The position numbers were made by a program, and so were the translations under genes. A stretch of 64,000 bases of DNA from Ifrita kowaldi (lineage: Eukaryota; Chordata; Aves; Passeriformes; Cinclosomatidae): contig VZRS01015025.1 in NCBI GenBank assembly GCA_013398055.1, positions 558,001 through 622,000 of the forward strand. Reading direction: 5' to 3'. Every line of letters begins with the position of its first letter. The first letter of the stretch is position 1. Under the pieces are notes generated by a model. The model was not told the origin of the DNA. It did no database searches and saw only the letters and a program-made list of their open reading frames with translations. Of this stretch, positions 60,206 to 64,000 are shown piece by piece.

Positions 60206-60206
<1 letters not shown>

Positions 60207-60241
<35 letters not shown>

Positions 60242-60250
60242 ATATATATA
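60207..60250. repeat. (CA)n(TA)n microsatellite
   Basis: About 16 CA units followed by gtatatatatat. Likely length-polymorphic. Confidence 0.95.
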
Positions 60251-61757
60251 TTAAATCAGTTTGTTTTTTCCTGTTGCACCTGTAAAGTTGACAGGTGTAT
60301 TTCATGGGCACACTGCTGAACATTAACTAGGAAGGAAAATCCCTGATGACACCACAGTCATATTGCATTTACTGCTGCTAATCTGGACCTCTAACACTAT
60401 ATGAAGAAGTTCCACATTCATATTTTCTAACACTCTGACTACAAAATCTATCTTAAGTGAATGCTGACAAGAACAGAAATGTACAAGAATAATGGTTACT
60501 TGTAAGAGCTGGCAACAGTCTTATAAGTTGTTTACCTAGAGTCCTTCCTGTTGGATGATGCCAACCAATTTGCAATCCTATTGCAAATTTAACTAAGGCG
60601 GTTATTGTTTTTAAGAAGCATTACCTTTTCTCTCCCATGCCCAAAACTGGATATGCTAAACACAGCACACTTTATAATAAATATTTTTCATATTTACTAA
60701 GGTCAGTTTAATGTTTTTTGTTTGTTTGTAAAAGAATATGGATAAAAGTTTTGCAATTATCTTTTACTGCAATAATAAACATTCCAGTGTGGTACACAGT
60801 AATTAATACAAATCAAATTGAACCAAAACCTCATCAACAACTTCAGTTCCTTGCCAAATCTTTGTGTTGCTATTAAATGCTGCAGCAGCAGCCTTATTTA
60901 TTTTTACTCAGGAAAGAATGTTGAAAAACTGCATTTGGCTTCTTAAACACATAGGTTATTCCAGTTCTTCAGAGCTGGAATCAATGTGGAAAAAAATTAT
61001 TTTAGAGATATTTCCCTTATTTTAATTGATTCTATTTGTCTACACAGAATGGGAAAGGAAGTGAAGGAAAGCAGAGAGCTGAGAGAAGTTTGAACTATTG
61101 TGTATTTTACTTCTGCCTGTGCTTTGCAAATGCTGTTTTCTTTGTTTCTTTGCGCCATAACATCTTCTACAACCATTGCTACATGAAGCTTTTGAAAAGG
61201 CAGGAAATATTAATTTATTGCTACCATTTGTCTGGCTATCACTACATATGAAGATGTGAAGTAAAGTAAGACAGCTAATAGGCGAGAATGTATCTGAAAG
61301 CTATTTCTCTTAATAATGATAAATTATGTAATTTTGTTAGAACCATGTGCACTTTATCTTGAACACCTTAATTTGGCCTATCAGAAGCAGGATGATGTAT
61401 TTATTTAACACTCTCATTAATTTATTCTGTGGGTTTCCCTGAAGAGATATTCTTCAGTGAGAAGAGCAGAAAATCTTATCTACTCCAGCAATGACTTACA
61501 CATAAAATACTGTAAGCATATATATTCATGTATATTTTGTATATGGTGATCTAAAAGAGCATGGGATTCTTCTTTCTAAACGCTTACTATTTCTCAGTTA
61601 AGAGAGCCCCTTTCTCTTAAAATTACACAAACATGCTGCTGTCCTTAGAGACAACGTGGGCATGACAGACATAGCCTTTGCTCCAAATAGCTACACTTGA
61701 TGTAGCTTGAAGTAACAAGGGTCCTCAATGAAGAAAGGAAAATGGGAATCTTTCAAG

Positions 61758-61794
61758 CCCCTTCCAGCTTGGGTTATTCTATGATTCTGTGATG
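61758..61794 (+). mobile_element. CR1 LINE 3' terminal tip
   Basis: Very short CR1 remnant: 'cccttccagcttgggttatt' followed by 'ctatgattctgtgat', the standard CR1 terminal octamer repeat. Only the last 37 or so bases are recognisable. Confidence 0.75.
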
Positions 61795-64000
61795 TGGTCC
61801 TTCAGTAAAGCCACACAGTTTCACTCCTCTCGTTTCCTGCAAGCCGCTCAGCCTAAAGATAAAAAGGAGCGTGATGCAAAATGCCACCTCAAAAGCATGC
61901 AGGGCCCAACAGCAGATGTCTGCAAAGGGGAAGAACCATCCCTCTGCTATTACAAAGGTTACCTTACAAAGATGCCAAGCAGTGGGCCACAGGAAAGCAA
62001 GCAGTGACTGATTTTGGGCTTAAACAGCCAGGTGAAGGTTTGATACAACACACATCCAAGGAAGAAGCAGGTCTGCAGAAGTAATGCTCTGACTGGGTGT
62101 GATCTTTTCATGCTTTCAGCATTCAGGCAATCTCCAGGCTCCCACCTCTCCTCCCTCCCTATTTGTTACCTGCTAATGTTATTTCAGCATCTTGCTTTTT
62201 CTCTCGTATTTGCATAGAAAGCCTCGACCTTCACAGAGCAGCTCAAGCTCTTCGAAGAGCCAAACACAGAAGAAGCTGGTCTTCTAAAGAGTCAATCCCA
62301 TGTGGGTAAAGGGGGAAAACTTAATATCTTTTCTCAAAATAGCATGCAGAAGAGAAAAATCACTCAGTTAAGATGCTGAGTGTGACAAGGAAAGGAATAT
62401 AAAACATTAGTACTTGAAAATATAGAGACAAAGACCTGGATAACATTGTGCTGAGTGTGGTATAACAGGTAGTCTAGTAATGCTGAGACATTTGGTATGT
62501 AAATACCCAGACCATTCACAGAGGACCCTATGTTTTGCAGCAACTACATAAGCAGAATTCATCAATGCCAATGTGAGTGCCTGCCCTACTTTTGTCAGTA
62601 GTATAATACAACAGCCACTGTCACAAAACACACATTCTGCACTAGGTCCACGAAAGTACTGTAATGTTTGTGTATTGCAGATACACTAACTCCACAATAC
62701 ATACAAAAACTAAATTGTCATTATAAAAGGAAAATATTTCACTCTTCAGTGTCTTCTTGGATCACTGCTTCTAAGAGACTTGTGGAATGGAACACTGAAG
62801 AAAATGTAGTCATTATAGACAGGTATAAGCAGATATTAAATATGCTTACTGAGCAGTGTGATCAAATAATTCTGTGGCCCTAATAAACTTTCGTACTGTG
62901 AACTACAGCGGTACTAAAATGAGCTGTCACAACATTATGACAACAATCATAATTTAAAGACAACCTTTACAACATTTGTATTTAAAGTCAGATGCCAGAA
63001 ATGCCATGTGCTGAAAGAACCAAGTTTAGTCTTATTTCTTATGTTAACTGGGGAACTTGGCTGCTGGGGAGAGCTGCAAAACAGTTACACAAAGATGTAT
63101 ATGGCATGTTTGTAGATCAATGTCTTTCAGAAAATTACTTATCCACCTGTGCCCCCTGCCTTTTTTTTTTTTAATAATGCCTATCACCTTCTACATTTGT
63201 CCTCCCTCCCAGTTCCCGAAAATACCTGATTTTGTCCCAAACCACTGGAACTTAGAGAAAGTTCCAGAGCAGCGAACAGTACATGGACTTTCTCTGTTTT
63301 TAACTGAGATTTGCTTGTCTAAATGATGATTGTTAAAGCCTTGAAAAGCTTTGTCTTCACATTTTTAAGTGAACAGTACATAAAGGAAGTGCACAGGGAA
63401 AAGTACATAAAGTATGTTTATTGGGAAATGCTGAACTTCAGGAGATATGACATTTTAAGACAGCAGGTACCAAGACACCATGGACTGAAAAGCAGTACTG
63501 GCTGGATGTAGTTCTGGGAAGATGCATACAAGAAACATGCTGGAGAGTGTGTCGGAGCTCACACAGATCAAAAGCAGCCCAGGAGTGTGGGAACAGCTAA
63601 AGCCACTGATTCTTCAGTGAAGAAAACACTGTGGCACACGGCAGCACTGATGGCTCCAGAAAATGCATTTGGTTTGGCAGCACGGAAAACCTGGGTCACC
63701 GCTGCTTTTGAAGCCAGCAGCTGTTCTGATCCCAGCTGGGCCCACGCTCATGTCCATTCAAAGTTCATCCCTGTAGTATCTTACACAGCACAGTAGTCAC
63801 CTGTGCACATTTGCTACACTTTCACTTCGATTTTTCTGAACAAGAAGCTTTCTCAGTAGCTGCAGTACCCAAGTGTGAGGCTGCCCGAACACCTGCAGTA
63901 AAAACTCCAGGAGACAAATGGATAACAAGTACCCAACATGTATTATGCTTGAGGACTCTCCTGTGGGAGCTACCTCTCTCTGCAGCATCCTGCCCAATAT

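Larger units (their letters stand above)
55007..64000 (-). other. LYRM4: LYRM4 intron 2 (partial), no other exon recognised
   Basis: I searched the minus strand for exon 2 (the RRIRDAFRENK-type segment) and did not see it. LYRM4 introns are very long in other vertebrates, so this is expected. The stretch holds a falsely duplicated 605-bp block, a CA microsatellite, a CR1 3' tip, an unrecognised 68-codon frame and otherwise unique AT-rich sequence. Confidence 0.65.

Noticed and set aside
1..64000. tRNA genes, rRNA, CRISPR arrays, or a novel multi-gene system
   Set aside because: I saw no cloverleaf with A/B boxes, rRNA segment, spaced direct-repeat array or gene cluster. The window is ordinary gene-sparse avian DNA apart from the findings listed.

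Overview
This is a window of vertebrate nuclear DNA, almost certainly from a bird. Coding exons are short, split by GT-AG introns, and lie in long AT-rich non-coding DNA. The dispersed repeats are avian: CR1 LINE 3' ends finishing in the typical ATTCTATGATTCT-like tail, and a solo LTR of a retrovirus family common in bird genomes. No bacterial genes, operons, CRISPR arrays or phage-like systems are present.

Layout. Positions 1-17,640 are intergenic, with two CR1 fragments and a striking inverted, templated insertion (source 13,938-14,003, copy 16,364-16,429). Positions 17,645-29,652 hold RPP40 (RNase P/MRP protein subunit p40) on the minus strand. Exons 2-8 were placed base by base; all seven join in frame with consensus splice sites and give 322 codons ending in TAA. 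Exon 1 keeps only its first 16 codons and then runs into an N at 29,604. The RPP40 promoter/CpG-island region (29,359-30,762) is mis-assembled: two segments (245 bp and 210 bp) each occur twice around Ns. Intron 6 contains a 551-bp solo LTR in the sense direction, and intron 1 contains a second LTR-like stretch. Positions 31,116-54,640 are intergenic, with a second CpG island (about 45,360-46,480) interrupted by a 454-base gap. The last coding exon of LYRM4 (ISD11) is at 54,944-55,006 on the minus strand. The rest of the window is best read as the large LYRM4 intron 2; it carries a 605-bp near-perfect duplication around a single N, which is another assembly artefact.

The order RPP40 (minus) then LYRM4 (minus) matches my recollection of human 6p25.1, where CDYL lies on the RPP40 side and PPP1R3G lies between RPP40 and LYRM4. 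Neither CDYL nor PPP1R3G is visible here. The gapped CpG island is where PPP1R3G would be expected.

The two genes do not act in one pathway. RPP40 acts in nucleolar tRNA and rRNA processing. LYRM4 acts in mitochondrial (and some extramitochondrial) Fe-S cluster assembly with NFS1. The most unusual items are the templated inverted insertion with a 16-bp flanking direct repeat, and the assembly errors that hide part of RPP40 exon 1.
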